Assembly: GCA_017484125.1 (NCBI GenBank)
Contig: JAFUTV010000012.1
Span: forward strand, 29,314 to 93,313
Source: Bacilli bacterium
GTDB lineage: Bacteria > Bacillota_I > Bacilli_A > RF39 > UBA660
Length of the DNA stretch: 64,000 nt
Direction of reading: 5' to 3'
Position numbers and translations under genes: made by a program. Of this stretch, positions 1 through 9,760 are shown in pieces. Each line of letters starts with the position of its first letter. The stretch's first letter is position 1. The notes under the pieces were generated by a model. That model made no database searches, had not been told where the DNA came from, and worked only from the letters and a program-made list of their open reading frames with translations.

Positions 1-158
1 ACTTACAAGAACACAGTGTTGTACTTGTTCGTGGTGGACGTGTTAAAGACTTAATCGGTGTTAGATATCATATCATAAGAGGTACACTTGATACTCAAGG
101 TGTACAAGATAGAAAACAAGGTCGTTCAAAATATGGTGCTAAAAAACCAAAAGAATAA
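1..158 (+). CDS. rpsL: 30S ribosomal protein S12, C-terminal part (5' end outside window)
   Basis: The reading frame begins at base 3 and ends at TAA 156-158, giving the last 51 residues of S12 through the conserved tail [13 protein letters not shown]12 lines the decoding centre of the small subunit. The conserved loop normally written KDLPGVRYH reads KDLIGVRYH here, so the proline (Pro90 in E. coli numbering) is isoleucine. Changes at this proline are known to affect streptomycin response and accuracy in other bacteria. It is followed at 22 bp by rpsG in the usual str operon order. Confidence 0.97.
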   Translation, partial: LQEHSVVLVRGGRVKDLIGVRYHIIRGTLDTQGVQDRKQGRSKYGAKKPKE

Positions 159-179
159 TATTAAAGGAAGGAGATAATT

Positions 180-647
180 ATGCGTAAATATCGTGCAAAG
201 AAAAGAGACGTATTACCTGATCCTGTCTATAATTCAAAAATGATTACAAAATTAGTTAATCAAATTATGATTGGTGGAAAAAAGGGTACTGCTCAAAAAA
301 TTCTTTATGAAGCTTTCGATATAATTAAAGAAAAGACTGGCAAAGAAGCTATTGAAGTTTATAACGAAGCTATGGAAAATATTAAACCTGCACTAGAAGT
401 TAAAGCTAGACGTGTAGGTGGCTCTAATGTTCAAGTTCCTATTGAGGTTCAAGAAGATAGAGCTCAAACTCTTGCACTTAGATGGTTAGTTAATTATTCT
501 AAACTAAGAAATGGTAAGGGTATGGCTATTAATTTAGCAAATGAAATTATGGATGCTGCAAATGGCGTTGGTGGAGCTGTTAAGAAAAGAGAAGATACTC
601 ATAAAATGGCTGAAGCAAATAAAGCGTTTGCTCATTATAGATGGTAG
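180..647 (+). CDS. rpsG: 30S ribosomal protein S7
   Basis: Primary 16S rRNA-binding protein that organises the head of the 30S subunit and contacts E-site tRNA. Length is 155 residues, as usual for the family. It starts [15 protein letters not shown] and keeps the [16 protein letters not shown] loop (here [14 protein letters not shown]) and the C-terminal [15 protein letters not shown]. An AAGGAGG-type ribosome site precedes the ATG. Its stop codon sits within the ribosome site of fusA, consistent with coupled translation. Confidence 0.98.
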   Translation: MRKYRAKKRDVLPDPVYNSKMITKLVNQIMIGGKKGTAQKILYEAFDIIKEKTGKEAIEVYNEAMENIKPALEVKARRVGGSNVQVPIEVQEDRAQTLALRWLVNYSKLRNGKGMAINLANEIMDAANGVGGAVKKREDTHKMAEANKAFAHYRW

Positions 648-656
648 GAGAAAAAT

Positions 657-2732
657 ATGGCAAGAGACGTAACAATTGATAAAATTAGAAATATAGGTAT
701 CATGGCACATATCGATGCCGGAAAAACTACTACAACTGAAAGAATATTATTCCTAACAGGAATAACTCATAAAATTGGTGAAACTCACGATGGTGAATCA
801 CAAATGGACTGGATGGATCAAGAAAAAGAAAGAGGTATTACAATTACTAGTGCTGCAACTACATGTCACTGGAATGGATACAGACTTAATATTATTGATA
901 CTCCAGGACACGTAGACTTTACTGTTGAAGTTCAAAGATCTTTAAGAGTATTAGATGGAGCTATTGCTTTACTTGATGCTAATGCGGGTGTTGAACCTCA
1001 AACAGAAACTGTTTGGAGACAAGCAAATGAATATAAAGTTCCTAGAATGATTTGTGCAAATAAGATGTGCAAAATTGGTGCAGACTTTTATATGAGCTTA
1101 GATACTATTAAAGAAAGACTAGGCGCTAATGCTGCTCCTATTGAACTTCCTATTGGTGCAGAAGATCAATTTAGAGGAATTGTTGATTTAGTTAATATGA
1201 AAGCTTACTCTTTTGATAACAGCGAACAAGAAAATCTTATTGAAGAAGAAATTCCAGCTGATATGAAAGATAAAGTAGATGAATATAGAACTAAATTAAT
1301 TGAAGCTGTTGCTGATTTTGATGAAGAACTAATGATGAAATACTTAGATGGTGGAGAAATTAGTGTTGATGAATTAAAAGCTGCTATTAGAAAAGCAACA
1401 TTATCATCAGAATTCTTCCCAGTATTATGTAGTGATGCCTTAGGAAATAAAGGTATTAGATCATTACTTGATGCAGTTATAGATTATTTACCTGCACCAA
1501 CTGATGTAGAAGCTATTGAATGTACTGATAAAAATGGTAATATTGTAAAAAGACATCCAAGTGATAGCGAACCATTTACTGCAATGGCATTTAAGATTAT
1601 GACTGACCCATTTGTTGGACGTTTAGCATTCTTTAGAGTTTACTCTGGTCATTTAACAAGTGGCTCATATATTATTAATGCTACTAAAGGTGTTAAAGAA
1701 CGTGTAGGACGTATTCTACAAATGCATGCTAATACAAGAAAAGAAATTTCTGAAGTTTATACTGGTGAAATTGCCGCTCTTGTTGGTTTAAAAGATACAA
1801 CTACAGCTGATACACTTTGTGAAGAAAAATCTCCAGTTGTTATGAATGGTATGGAATTCCCTGCTCCAGTTATTGATATTGCAGTAGAGCCAAAAACTAA
1901 AGGCGATTTAGAAAAAATGGCAAATGCTCTTCAAAAACTATCAGAAGAAGATCCTACATTTAGATATAAAACAGATCCTGAAACTGGACAAACTGTTATT
2001 TCAGGAATGGGAGAACTTCATTTAGATGTATACGTTGAAAGAATGAGAAGAGAGTTTAGTGTTGATGTTAACGTTGGACGTCCACAAGTTGCTTATAGAG
2101 AAACTATTCAATCTGCTGGTGATTGTGAAGGTAAATATATTAAACAATCTGGTGGTAGAGGACAATATGGACATGTTTGGGTTAACTTTGAACCAAATCC
2201 TGGTAAAGGATATGAATTTGTTGATGCTGTTGTTGGTGGTGTAGTTCCAAGAGAATACATTCCAGTAACAGATAAAGGATTACAAGAAGCATTAGCTGGT
2301 GGTGTTTTAGCAGGATATCCAATGGTAGATGTTAAAGCTACACTTCATGATGGATCATACCATGATGTAGACTCATCAGAAATGGCATTTAAAGTTGCTG
2401 CTTCACTTGCAGTTAAAGAAATGAAAAATAAATGTAATCCAGTAATACTTGAACCAATCATGAAGGTATCTGTAACAGTACCTGATGAATATATGGGAAA
2501 TGTTATGGGAGATTTAACATCTCGTAGAGGTAAACCACTTGGACAAGAATCACGTGGAAACGCACTTCAAATCCAAGCAATGGTTCCACTAGCTGAAATG
2601 TTTGGTTATGCTACTAGTCTTAGAAGTAATACACAAGGTAGAGGAAACTTCGTTATGGAATTAGATCATTATGAACCAGTTCCAAAATCTATCTCAGATG
2701 AAATTATTAAGAAAAATAGCATAAATGAGTAA
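657..2732 (+). CDS. fusA: Elongation factor G, with an altered G4 motif
   Basis: Translocation GTPase, 691 residues, full length. G1 is [14 protein letters not shown]2 lies in RGITITSA, G3 is DTPGHVDFT. The G4 motif, NKMD in nearly all EF-G, reads NKMC: residue 138 is TGC (bases 1068-1070). The missing Asp normally hydrogen-bonds the guanine ring and sets GTP specificity. Flanking sequence on both sides is normal EF-G (VPRM upstream, IGADF downstream), domains II-V are intact (for example [24 protein letters not shown]), and there is no frameshift, so this is a coding substitution or a sequencing error, not a pseudogene. It lies 9 bp after rpsG. Confidence 0.97.
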   Translation: MARDVTIDKIRNIGIMAHIDAGKTTTTERILFLTGITHKIGETHDGESQMDWMDQEKERGITITSAATTCHWNGYRLNIIDTPGHVDFTVEVQRSLRVLDGAIALLDANAGVEPQTETVWRQANEYKVPRMICANKMCKIGADFYMSLDTIKERLGANAAPIELPIGAEDQFRGIVDLVNMKAYSFDNSEQENLIEEEIPADMKDKVDEYRTKLIEAVADFDEELMMKYLDGGEISVDELKAAIRKATLSSEFFPVLCSDALGNKGIRSLLDAVIDYLPAPTDVEAIECTDKNGNIVKRHPSDSEPFTAMAFKIMTDPFVGRLAFFRVYSGHLTSGSYIINATKGVKERVGRILQMHANTRKEISEVYTGEIAALVGLKDTTTADTLCEEKSPVVMNGMEFPAPVIDIAVEPKTKGDLEKMANALQKLSEEDPTFRYKTDPETGQTVISGMGELHLDVYVERMRREFSVDVNVGRPQVAYRETIQSAGDCEGKYIKQSGGRGQYGHVWVNFEPNPGKGYEFVDAVVGGVVPREYIPVTDKGLQEALAGGVLAGYPMVDVKATLHDGSYHDVDSSEMAFKVAASLAVKEMKNKCNPVILEPIMKVSVTVPDEYMGNVMGDLTSRRGKPLGQESRGNALQIQAMVPLAEMFGYATSLRSNTQGRGNFVMELDHYEPVPKSISDEIIKKNSINE

Positions 2733-2734
2733 AT

Positions 2735-2759
2735 AATACTTGCAAAATTAGCAAGTGTT
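2735..2759 (+). other. Hairpin between fusA and tuf
   Basis: Nine-base-pair stem (arms 2735-2743 and 2751-2759, one G-U pair) with a 7-nt loop just after the fusA stop. No U-run follows, so it is not a classical terminator. It may mark an RNA processing or stabilisation point before the tuf message. Confidence 0.4.
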
Positions 2760-2800
2760 AGATAAAATAAATATGTAGAAATTTTAAGGAGGAAATATTT

Positions 2801-3976
2801 ATGGCAAAAGAAAAATTTGATAGAAGCAAACCACATTTAAATATTGGTACTATCGGTCACGTAGACCATGGTAAAACAACATTAACTGCTGCTATCACAA
2901 GTTTATTTTCTAAGGATCCTATGAAATACGATGAAATCGATAAGGCTCCAGAAGAAAGAGAAAGAGGTATTACAATTAATACTGCTCATGTAGAGTATGA
3001 AACTGAAACACGTCACTATGCTCATGTTGACTGTCCAGGACATGCTGATTATGTTAAAAACATGATTACTGGTGCAGCTCAAATGGATGGTGCAATTCTA
3101 GTTGTTTCTGCATCTGATGGTGTTATGCCTCAAACTAGTGAACATATTTTACTTGCTCGTCAAGTTGGTGTTCCTAAAATTATCGTTTACATGAATAAAG
3201 TTGATCAAGTAGACGATCCAGAATTACTAGATTTAGTAGAAATGGAAATTAGAGAAAAATTAGGAGAATATGAATATGATTCAGAATGTCCTATTATTAG
3301 AGGTTCAGCTCTTAAAGCTCTTGAAGGTGATACTTCAGAAATCGGAACAGAATCTATTAAGAAATTAATGGCTGCTTGTGACGAATACTTTGATTTACCT
3401 GAAAGAGATTTAGACAAACCATTCTTAATGTCAATTGAAGATGTATTTACAATTTCTGGACGTGGTACAGTTGTTACTGGACGTGTTGAAAGAGGTAGCC
3501 TACATCTTAACGATGAAGTTGAAATCGTTGGACTTAAGGATACAAGAAAAACAGTTGTAACTGGAATCGAAATGTTTAGAAAAACATTAGATGAAGCTAT
3601 GGCTGGAGATAACGCTGGAGTTTTACTTCGTGGTGTTGATAGAAATGATGTTGAAAGAGGACAAGTTCTTGCTAAACCAGGATCAGTTACTCCACATCAT
3701 AAATTTGAAGCAAAGGTTTATGTTTTAACTGCTGATGAAGGTGGTAGACATACTCCATTCTTCTCAAATTATCGTCCACAATTCTATTTTAGAACTACTG
3801 ACGTTACAGGAGTTATTGAACTTCCTGCTGGTGTAGAAATGGTTATGCCAGGTGATAATGTTGATATGTCAGTTGAATTAATTGCACCTATCGCATTAGA
3901 ACAAGGTACTAAATTCTCTATCCGTGAGGGTGGTAGAACTGTTGGTGCTGGTACAGTAACTAAAATTACTGACTAA
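2801..3976 (+). CDS. tuf: Elongation factor Tu
   Basis: Delivers aminoacyl-tRNA to the ribosome as the GTP complex. Length 391 residues, slightly short of the usual 394-397 because the loop before the effector region is compact. G1 is [10 protein letters not shown], the effector is [15 protein letters not shown]3 is DCPGHADY, G4 is the normal NKVD, and domain III ends in AGTVTKI. AAGGAGG sits 8 bp before the ATG. It is last in the str operon and is followed by a strong terminator. Confidence 0.98.
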   Translation: MAKEKFDRSKPHLNIGTIGHVDHGKTTLTAAITSLFSKDPMKYDEIDKAPEERERGITINTAHVEYETETRHYAHVDCPGHADYVKNMITGAAQMDGAILVVSASDGVMPQTSEHILLARQVGVPKIIVYMNKVDQVDDPELLDLVEMEIREKLGEYEYDSECPIIRGSALKALEGDTSEIGTESIKKLMAACDEYFDLPERDLDKPFLMSIEDVFTISGRGTVVTGRVERGSLHLNDEVEIVGLKDTRKTVVTGIEMFRKTLDEAMAGDNAGVLLRGVDRNDVERGQVLAKPGSVTPHHKFEAKVYVLTADEGGRHTPFFSNYRPQFYFRTTDVTGVIELPAGVEMVMPGDNVDMSVELIAPIALEQGTKFSIREGGRTVGAGTVTKITD

Positions 3977-3985
3977 TAAGTTTAT

Positions 3986-4016
3986 AAAAAGAGTGAATTT
4001 ACTTCACTCTTTTTTA
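3986..4016 (+). terminator. Rho-independent terminator of the str operon
   Basis: Stem GAGTGAA/TTCACTC with flanking A5/T5 pairs and a run of seven T, directly after tuf. Confidence 0.9.
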
Positions 4017-4025
4017 TGCTATAAT
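4017..4025 (+). promoter_or_regulatory. Extended -10 promoter candidate
   Basis: TGCTATAAT directly after the tuf terminator. The same TTTATGCTATAAT string occurs before eno and fic, which supports a real promoter class. No good -35 is visible. It would drive only the remnant that follows. Confidence 0.45.
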
Positions 4026-4243
4026 GCAGTAAATAGTAATTATAAAGGTTATATTCAGTTATTTGTTCCAGATAGTGGAGATGCAATTACATTTATAAAT
4101 TTAACAAATGGCAATTTTATTTGCAGGGATCTTTAATAAATATTAAAAGTAATCTTGAACCTTCTCAACAGGCTATACAAGGAAATAATAATGAATGTCC
4201 AATTATTAATGCAGCATATTTTGATTTAAATTGGGCAAATTAA
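4026..4243 (+). pseudogene. Remnant of an unidentified gene (C-terminal part, one frameshift)
   Basis: Two overlapping frames join into one peptide if a single base is corrected near 4127-4134. The first reads on from SNYKGYIQLFVPDSGDAITF to a TAA at 4134. The second continues SLINIKSNLEPSQQAIQG to NAAYFDLNWAN and a TAA at 4241. There is no start codon or ribosome site. The composition suggests the end of a surface or pilin-like protein, but I do not recognise the family. The rest of the gene is not nearby. Confidence 0.5.
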
Positions 4244-4269
4244 ACAATTTTTCATAAATAAAAAGTAGT

Positions 4270-4297
4270 AAAAAAGGAAGAATATTCTTCCTTTTTT
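4270..4297. terminator. Bidirectional terminator between the remnant and the FemX-like gene
   Basis: Near-perfect palindrome of A6-GGAAGAATATTCTTCC-T6. It overlaps the stop codon of the minus-strand gene and gives U-runs on both strands. Confidence 0.85.
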
Positions 4298-5534
4298 ATT
4301 GCTTTAAATTATTAAATAATTTTGATAGTGTTCCATTACTTGCAATTTTATTATATATACTATTTTTAAAAATAATATCAAATTCACCAATATCTTCATA
4401 TACTTCCGGATTAAATCCCATTTTAAAATTATTTAATCCAATAAATGGATTAGTTTCAGAAACATCACCACTAAAACCATCTAAATCAAGAAATTCATAA
4501 TTATATTTATAATACTCAATTAATTTATAATATAAGAAATCTATGGAATTTAAATCTCTATATTTTTTATCATATCCTGATACAAAAATAGTTACTTTAT
4601 TTTTATATTTAATTGTTATTGCACCTGCTATTACTTTTGTTTTATTTTCAGATAATCCTTGTGTTGCTATTACAATGTCGTTTTCTAATGTTTCTAATTC
4701 TCTATCTGATTGTAGTTTTTGCTTTAGTAATTTTGAACTTTTATCATAAATTATTTTATTTACTAAAGTATTATTTAGAGCTTGTGTTTTTAAATACTTG
4801 TCTTTTGTATTAATTAAAAATTCTTCAAAATCTACTTTTATTAAAAATAAATCTATTTGTTTATTTTTTTCAAATGCATGATATAAATTTTTATAATAAG
4901 TTAAAGATTTTTTAGTTTTATTTTTAATTAAAGGATATAATTCTTCGATGGAATCTAATGATACTTTATCAATAGATAATCCTTTTCTATAACATTTGCT
5001 AATTTTATTTCTAACATTTTTATCTAATTCTTTATATGTAAATCTTTTTAAATCTACTAGTGGACTAAAAGTAGGTAATATAGATTCAAAATACTTATTC
5101 TTTTTTAAATTTTGAAATTTATTTTTCTTTAAATAATCTATGTATTTTACATTGTCATTATATATGTATTCATTTTTATTCTTATTATATTTTGATATAT
5201 ATATATTAGGATTAATTTTAATAAATATAATATGTTTGTGTTTATAATATTTTGATAATGATTTAGCAAAATCATTAACTAATGATCTATCATCATAATC
5301 TATTAAGAAACCACGAGGAGCATATCCAAATTTATATTTATTATCAATGTTTTTAAATAATATTAAAGATGCTGCTCTTATGTTTTCAAAAGAGTCTTTA
5401 ATACCCATAATATCATACTCAAATCCATTATCTTCCATAAATCTTGCATATTCTTGACTTTGATAAAAAGAATTATATTTATGAGTGTTAGCAAATTCAT
5501 GGAATTCTTGTATTCCTAGTTGTACTAATTTCAT
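4296..5534 (-). CDS. FemAB/FemX-family peptidoglycan bridge aminoacyltransferase
   Basis: Proteins of this family use aminoacyl-tRNA to add amino acids to the lysine side chain of lipid II, building the cross-bridge at the cytoplasmic membrane face. The 412-residue length, N-terminal SFYQSQEYARFMEDNGFEY, the APRGFLIDY loop and the C-terminal YEFLDLDGFSGD and NPFIGLNNFKMGFNPE motifs match two GNAT-like lobes of FemABX. The bridge amino acid cannot be told from sequence. GGAGG precedes the ATG at 5534. It is monocistronic, with a divergent promoter to the DUF308 gene. Confidence 0.85.
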   Translation of the reverse strand: MKLVQLGIQEFHEFANTHKYNSFYQSQEYARFMEDNGFEYDIMGIKDSFENIRAASLILFKNIDNKYKFGYAPRGFLIDYDDRSLVNDFAKSLSKYYKHKHIIFIKINPNIYISKYNKNKNEYIYNDNVKYIDYLKKNKFQNLKKNKYFESILPTFSPLVDLKRFTYKELDKNVRNKISKCYRKGLSIDKVSLDSIEELYPLIKNKTKKSLTYYKNLYHAFEKNKQIDLFLIKVDFEEFLINTKDKYLKTQALNNTLVNKIIYDKSSKLLKQKLQSDRELETLENDIVIATQGLSENKTKVIAGAITIKYKNKVTIFVSGYDKKYRDLNSIDFLYYKLIEYYKYNYEFLDLDGFSGDVSETNPFIGLNNFKMGFNPEVYEDIGEFDIIFKNSIYNKIASNGTLSKLFNNLKQ

Positions 5535-5568
5535 AGGTATAATCCTCCTTTCATTAAAATAAGAAAGT

Positions 5569-5597
5569 ATTATAGCATAAAAATATCCATTTGTCTA
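5569..5597 (-). promoter_or_regulatory. Promoter of the FemX-like gene
   Basis: On the minus strand TAGACA, 17 bp, TATAAT, with an extended -10 TGC. It matches 5/6 at -35 and 6/6 at -10. Confidence 0.75.
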
Positions 5598-5602
5598 ATA
5601 TA

Positions 5603-5631
5603 TTGACTTTTTTTTATTAAAATAGTATTAT
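5603..5631 (+). promoter_or_regulatory. Promoter of the DUF308 gene
   Basis: TTGACT, 17 bp, TATTAT, about 22 bp before the start codon at 5654. Arranged back to back with the minus-strand promoter. Confidence 0.75.
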
Positions 5632-5653
5632 TTATCATAGGAAGGGATGTATA

Positions 5654-6220
5654 ATGAACGATATTAAAAAGGCTTTTAATTTAATTACTATTGGTACAAT
5701 TATTTTAGATATTATTTTTATAATTTTTGGAATTTTTCTTATTTCTAATCCAACTGTTGGTTTAGAATCTGCACTATTATTAATTGGGTTATTTTTAACA
5801 ATAAGTGGTATTTATTCAATAGTTAAATATATTATTAATAATAAAGTTTTTTTAAGATTTGAATTACCATATGGAATATTAAGTATAATTGTTGGATTAT
5901 TTGCTATTTTTAAGCCATTTGATGTTGCAACATTGATTACTGTTTTAACTGGAATATGGCTAATTATTACTTCAATTATTAAATTTACTATCGCAGTAGA
6001 ATTTAGAAAAATAAAAGAAGATACTTGGGTATTTGATTTGACTGTTTCAGTACTAACTATATTACTTGGTATAATGTTAATTATTAATCCGTTTAATGGA
6101 TATATGATTATTTCTTCATATGCTGGGGTATTAATAATGATTTATTCTGCAATGGATATTATAGAACAATTCTTTATTAGACAAAGAGCTAATCATATTA
6201 TTAAATTCTTAAAAAAATAA
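5654..6220 (+). CDS. DUF308 (HdeD-like) membrane protein
   Basis: 188 residues with six predicted membrane segments, roughly at 10-31, 36-58, 72-90, 93-113, 127-146 and 150-170, and short loops. This is the architecture of the DUF308/HdeD family, whose E. coli member is linked to acid resistance. Function in Firmicutes is unknown. The two internally similar halves (GIFLISNPTVGLESALLLIG and GLFAIFKPFDVATLITVLTG) are typical. GGAAGGGATG is the ribosome site. It is monocistronic between its own promoter and terminator. Confidence 0.8.
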   Translation: MNDIKKAFNLITIGTIILDIIFIIFGIFLISNPTVGLESALLLIGLFLTISGIYSIVKYIINNKVFLRFELPYGILSIIVGLFAIFKPFDVATLITVLTGIWLIITSIIKFTIAVEFRKIKEDTWVFDLTVSVLTILLGIMLIINPFNGYMIISSYAGVLIMIYSAMDIIEQFFIRQRANHIIKFLKK

Positions 6221-6239
6221 TATAAATTTTTAGTATATG

Positions 6240-6261
6240 AAAAGTGTTTAACACTTTTTTT
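6240..6261 (+). terminator. Terminator after the DUF308 gene
   Basis: Palindrome AAAAGTGTT/AACACTTTT followed by a T-run. Confidence 0.85.
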
Positions 6262-6266
6262 CTTTA

Positions 6267-6275
6267 TGCTATAAT
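6267..6275 (+). promoter_or_regulatory. Extended -10 promoter of eno
   Basis: TGCTATAAT in the recurring context TTTATGCTATAAT, 23 bp before the eno start. It makes a GTG at 6290 too close to be the start codon. Confidence 0.6.
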
Positions 6276-6298
6276 ATTACTATGAAAAGGTGGTAAAA

Positions 6299-7528
6299 AT
6301 GAATATAAAAGATATACATGCTCATGAAATATTAGATTCTAGAGGAAATCCTACAATTGAGTGTAGTGTAACTTTAGAAGATGGATCTATTGGTATTGCA
6401 TCTGTTCCATCTGGTGCCTCAACAGGAGTTAATGAAGCTTTAGAACTTCGTGATAAAGATGAAAATAGATATCATGGTAATGGAGTATTAAAAGCAGTAG
6501 ATAATGTCAATAATATTATTAAACCAGCATTAATTGGTATGTCATGTGAACAAAATAAGATTGATGCTACTTTAATAAAATTAGATAATAGCGAATTTAA
6601 AACTAATTTAGGAGCTAATGCAATTTTATCTGTATCATTAGCTTGTTTAAAAGCTGCAGCAAAATCTAATCATAAAGAATTGTATGAGTATGTTTCAACG
6701 GGTAGAGTGTCTATGCCTATTCCTATGATGAATATTATCAATGGTGGAAAACACGCTAGTTCTGGGCTTGATATTCAAGAATTTATGATAGTTCCTGTTG
6801 TTAAATCATTTAAAGAAAGATTAAGAGCAGGATCTGAAATATTCCATTCTCTTAAGAAAATGTTAACAAGCAAAAATTTGTCCACAGGAGTTGGTGATGA
6901 AGGTGGTTTTGCTCCAATACTTGATTCTAATGAAGAAGCAATAAAACTAATAGTTGAAGCCATAAATGAATCTGGATATATTCCTGGAAAAGATGTTTAT
7001 ATTGCACTTGATGTTGCTGCAACATCAATGTATGATAAAACAAGTAATTTATATAATCTAGATAATAGACAAGTAACAAAAGAAGAATTAAAAAACTATT
7101 ATATTTATCTAATGGAAAAATATCCAATAATTAGTATAGAAGATCCATTTCAAGAAGAAGATTTTGATAGTTTAGCAGAATTTACTAAATTAGTTAATAA
7201 TAAAATAATGATTGTTGGTGATGATTATTTTGTTACTAATCCAAAATTTTTGAAAAAGGGTATAGAAATGGGAGCTGCCAATGCAATACTTCTAAAAGCT
7301 AACCAAATCGGTACAATTACTGAAATGATTGATACAATTTTAATTGCTAAAAGAAATAATTATAAAATGGTAATATCACATCGTAGTGGTGAAACTATGG
7401 ATACATTTATTTCTGATTTAGCTGTTGGTCTTTCAATACCTTATATTAAAGCAGGTTCTTTATCAAGAGGAGAAAGAATTGCTAAATATAATAGATTATT
7501 AACTATTGAAGAAAATCTTCAAAAATAA
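6299..7528 (+). CDS. eno: Enolase (divergent)
   Basis: Interconverts 2-phosphoglycerate and phosphoenolpyruvate in glycolysis. The ATG at 6299 is chosen because AAAGGTGG lies 5 bp upstream. This gives 409 residues, about 20 shorter than usual. Landmarks are SGASTG, LGANAILSVSLA, QEFMIVP, GDEGGFAP (Glu201), ALDVA, SIEDP, GDDYFVTNP, LLKANQIGT (Lys333) and SHRSGETMD. Several normally fixed positions differ: SMYD for SEFYD, SIEDPFQEEDF for SIEDGLxExDW, IKAGSLSRGER for IKTGSxSRxER. Catalytic residues are all present, so it should be active. No second eno is in the window. Confidence 0.93.
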   Translation: MNIKDIHAHEILDSRGNPTIECSVTLEDGSIGIASVPSGASTGVNEALELRDKDENRYHGNGVLKAVDNVNNIIKPALIGMSCEQNKIDATLIKLDNSEFKTNLGANAILSVSLACLKAAAKSNHKELYEYVSTGRVSMPIPMMNIINGGKHASSGLDIQEFMIVPVVKSFKERLRAGSEIFHSLKKMLTSKNLSTGVGDEGGFAPILDSNEEAIKLIVEAINESGYIPGKDVYIALDVAATSMYDKTSNLYNLDNRQVTKEELKNYYIYLMEKYPIISIEDPFQEEDFDSLAEFTKLVNNKIMIVGDDYFVTNPKFLKKGIEMGAANAILLKANQIGTITEMIDTILIAKRNNYKMVISHRSGETMDTFISDLAVGLSIPYIKAGSLSRGERIAKYNRLLTIEENLQK

Positions 7529-7530
7529 TA

Positions 7531-7557
7531 AAAAAGAATAATATATTATTCTTTTTT
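7531..7557 (+). terminator. Terminator after eno
   Basis: AAAAGAATAAT/ATTATTCTTTT hairpin ending in six T. Confidence 0.85.
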
Positions 7558-7613
7558 AATTTAAAAAATTAGTTTATAATAATATAAGTGCAACAATAAG
7601 AGGAAGTGTAGTA

Positions 7614-9698
7614 ATGAATATATTAGATAACTTAAATGATAATCAAATAAAGGCAGTAAAACATATTAATGGTCCATGCTTAGTTATTGCTGGTGCCGGA
7701 TCAGGTAAGACTAAAGTACTAACTATAAGGATTGCTTATCTAATAGAACAAGGTATTAAACCATGGAATATACTAGCAATAACATTTACTAATAAAGCAG
7801 CAAAAGAAATGAAAGATAGATTGGAGTTATTAATAAATGAAGAAGCAGGATTTGTTGGAACATTTCACTCATTGGGATTAAGAATTATAAGAGATAATCA
7901 TGAATTACTTGGATTAACAAATAATTTTACTATTTTAGATAGTGATGATGTGTTATCATTAATAAAAAAAATATTAAAAGAATTAAATTATGATCCTAAA
8001 GAATATGCACCATCTTATATTAGAAATAGAATAAGTTTTATTAAAAATGAAAATTTATCTCATGGTGAAATTGATAAGTTTTTTAATACTCCAGTAGAGA
8101 AAGTTGCAGCTCAAGTATATGATAAATATCAGGAAATGTTAAGTAAGAATAATTCTGTTGATTTTGATGATTTATTAAAACTCCCTGTTAAATTATTTGA
8201 TGAACATAAAGAAATATTAGAAAGATACCAAGAAAAATTTAAATATATTTTGGTAGATGAATATCAAGATACTAACGAAGTTCAATATCAATTTAATAAA
8301 AAATTAGCAAGTAAATATCAAAATTTATTCGTTGTAGGTGATCCAAATCAGTCTATTTACGCCTTTAGAAATGCTAATTTTAAAAATATTTTAAATTTTG
8401 AAAATGATTATCCTAATTGTGAAGTGATTTCTTTAGATCAAAATTATCGTAGCACTAATTATATTTTAAATACTGCTAATTCTATAATTAAAAATAATAA
8501 AGAAAGAAAAGATTTAGAATTAAAAGGAAACATTGGTGAAGGTATAAAAACAAAATATATTAGAAGTTATGATGATAAAAATGAAATTAATTTGGTTATT
8601 GAAGAAATAAAAAAATTAATAACTGAAGGATATAGTTATAATAGTATTGGCGTATTATATAGAACTAATGCTCAAAGTCGTTTAGTTGAAGAAATGTTTT
8701 TAAAAGCTAATATTCCATATAAAATTGTTGGTGCTTATTACTTTTATCAAAGAAAAGAAATTAAAGACTTATTATGCTATTTAAAATTAATATCCAATTT
8801 AAATGATGATGTTGCTCTAAGAAGAATTATTAATGTTCCTAAACGTGGTATTGGAGAAGCTTCCATTAATAAATTGGAGGAATTATCTATTGCTAAAGGT
8901 GTATCAATGTTTGATGCAATAGAAGATAATAAACAAATGCAATTTAAAAACTTAATTTTAAAATTAAAGGAAAAATCTGAAGATTTATCTTTAACTGAAT
9001 TAATTGATTTAATACTTGATGAAAGTAAAATGAAATTAGAATTAGAGCAAGATAAATCATTAGAAAGTGAATTAAGACTAGATAACTTAATGGAATTTAA
9101 ATCAATAACTGCTTCATTTGAGGAGTCAACTGGATCTGTTAATTTAGAAGATTTTCTATCTGAAATATCTCTTGTTGCAGATATGTCTGAACATAAGAGT
9201 GATGGTAATGATGTAACTCTTATGACTATTCATAGTGCAAAAGGATTAGAATTTGATGTTGTATTTTTAGTTGGCATGGAAGAAGGAATTTTTCCTCATC
9301 AACAATCATTACTTGAAGATAATGGAATAGAGGAAGAAAGAAGATTATGCTATGTTGGAATAACTAGAGCTAGAAAAAAACTATATTTAACAAATGCTAA
9401 AAGAAGAATGCTTTATGGTAGGGAATGTTTTAATCCTCCATCAAGATTTATAGATGAAATAAATAAAGACTATTTAGACATTGCAAATCCTTCTTTAGAA
9501 GAGCCTAAGAAAATTAATAAACAAGAATTTTATAATGATCAACCAACAGAATATAGAAATGGTGATATAGTAATGCATCAAATACTTGGAAGAGGTGTAA
9601 TTACTGAAGTGGGAGACTCACTAGTTACTGTTGCCTTTATTAAGGGTGGTTTAAGAAAAGTGCAAAAATCCTATAAGGGAATGAAAAAGATTAATTAA
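7614..9698 (+). CDS. pcrA: ATP-dependent 3'-5' DNA helicase PcrA/UvrD
   Basis: Superfamily 1A helicase for nucleotide excision repair, plasmid replication and removal of RecA filaments. Of its 694 residues, Walker A is AGAGSGKT (Lys32), motif II VDEYQDTN, motif III GDPNQSIYAFRNA (canonical GDxDQSIYxWRGA), motif IV LDQNYRST, motif V IHSAKGLEFDVVF and motif VI YVGITRARKKL. The C-terminal segment GDIVMHQILGRGVITEV is the PcrA RNA-polymerase-binding Tudor-like domain, which favours PcrA over Rep. Start ATG has GAGGAAG upstream. TATAAT at 7575-7580 is the likely -10. Confidence 0.95.
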   Translation: MNILDNLNDNQIKAVKHINGPCLVIAGAGSGKTKVLTIRIAYLIEQGIKPWNILAITFTNKAAKEMKDRLELLINEEAGFVGTFHSLGLRIIRDNHELLGLTNNFTILDSDDVLSLIKKILKELNYDPKEYAPSYIRNRISFIKNENLSHGEIDKFFNTPVEKVAAQVYDKYQEMLSKNNSVDFDDLLKLPVKLFDEHKEILERYQEKFKYILVDEYQDTNEVQYQFNKKLASKYQNLFVVGDPNQSIYAFRNANFKNILNFENDYPNCEVISLDQNYRSTNYILNTANSIIKNNKERKDLELKGNIGEGIKTKYIRSYDDKNEINLVIEEIKKLITEGYSYNSIGVLYRTNAQSRLVEEMFLKANIPYKIVGAYYFYQRKEIKDLLCYLKLISNLNDDVALRRIINVPKRGIGEASINKLEELSIAKGVSMFDAIEDNKQMQFKNLILKLKEKSEDLSLTELIDLILDESKMKLELEQDKSLESELRLDNLMEFKSITASFEESTGSVNLEDFLSEISLVADMSEHKSDGNDVTLMTIHSAKGLEFDVVFLVGMEEGIFPHQQSLLEDNGIEEERRLCYVGITRARKKLYLTNAKRRMLYGRECFNPPSRFIDEINKDYLDIANPSLEEPKKINKQEFYNDQPTEYRNGDIVMHQILGRGVITEVGDSLVTVAFIKGGLRKVQKSYKGMKKIN

Positions 9699-9724
9699 AG
9701 AAGTAGTTTACTTCTTTTTCTTTT
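9697..9724 (+). terminator. Terminator after pcrA
   Basis: Nine-bp stem AAAGAAGTA/TACTTCTTT with a 3-nt loop, then a T-rich tail. It overlaps the pcrA stop. Confidence 0.8.
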
Positions 9725-9760
9725 CTTAACATGGTAAAATATATTAGAAAGGAATTGTTA

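Noticed and set aside
6290..6298. GTG start for eno
   Set aside because: It lies in the ribosome site and only 15 bp from the -10; ATG 6299 fits the family start.
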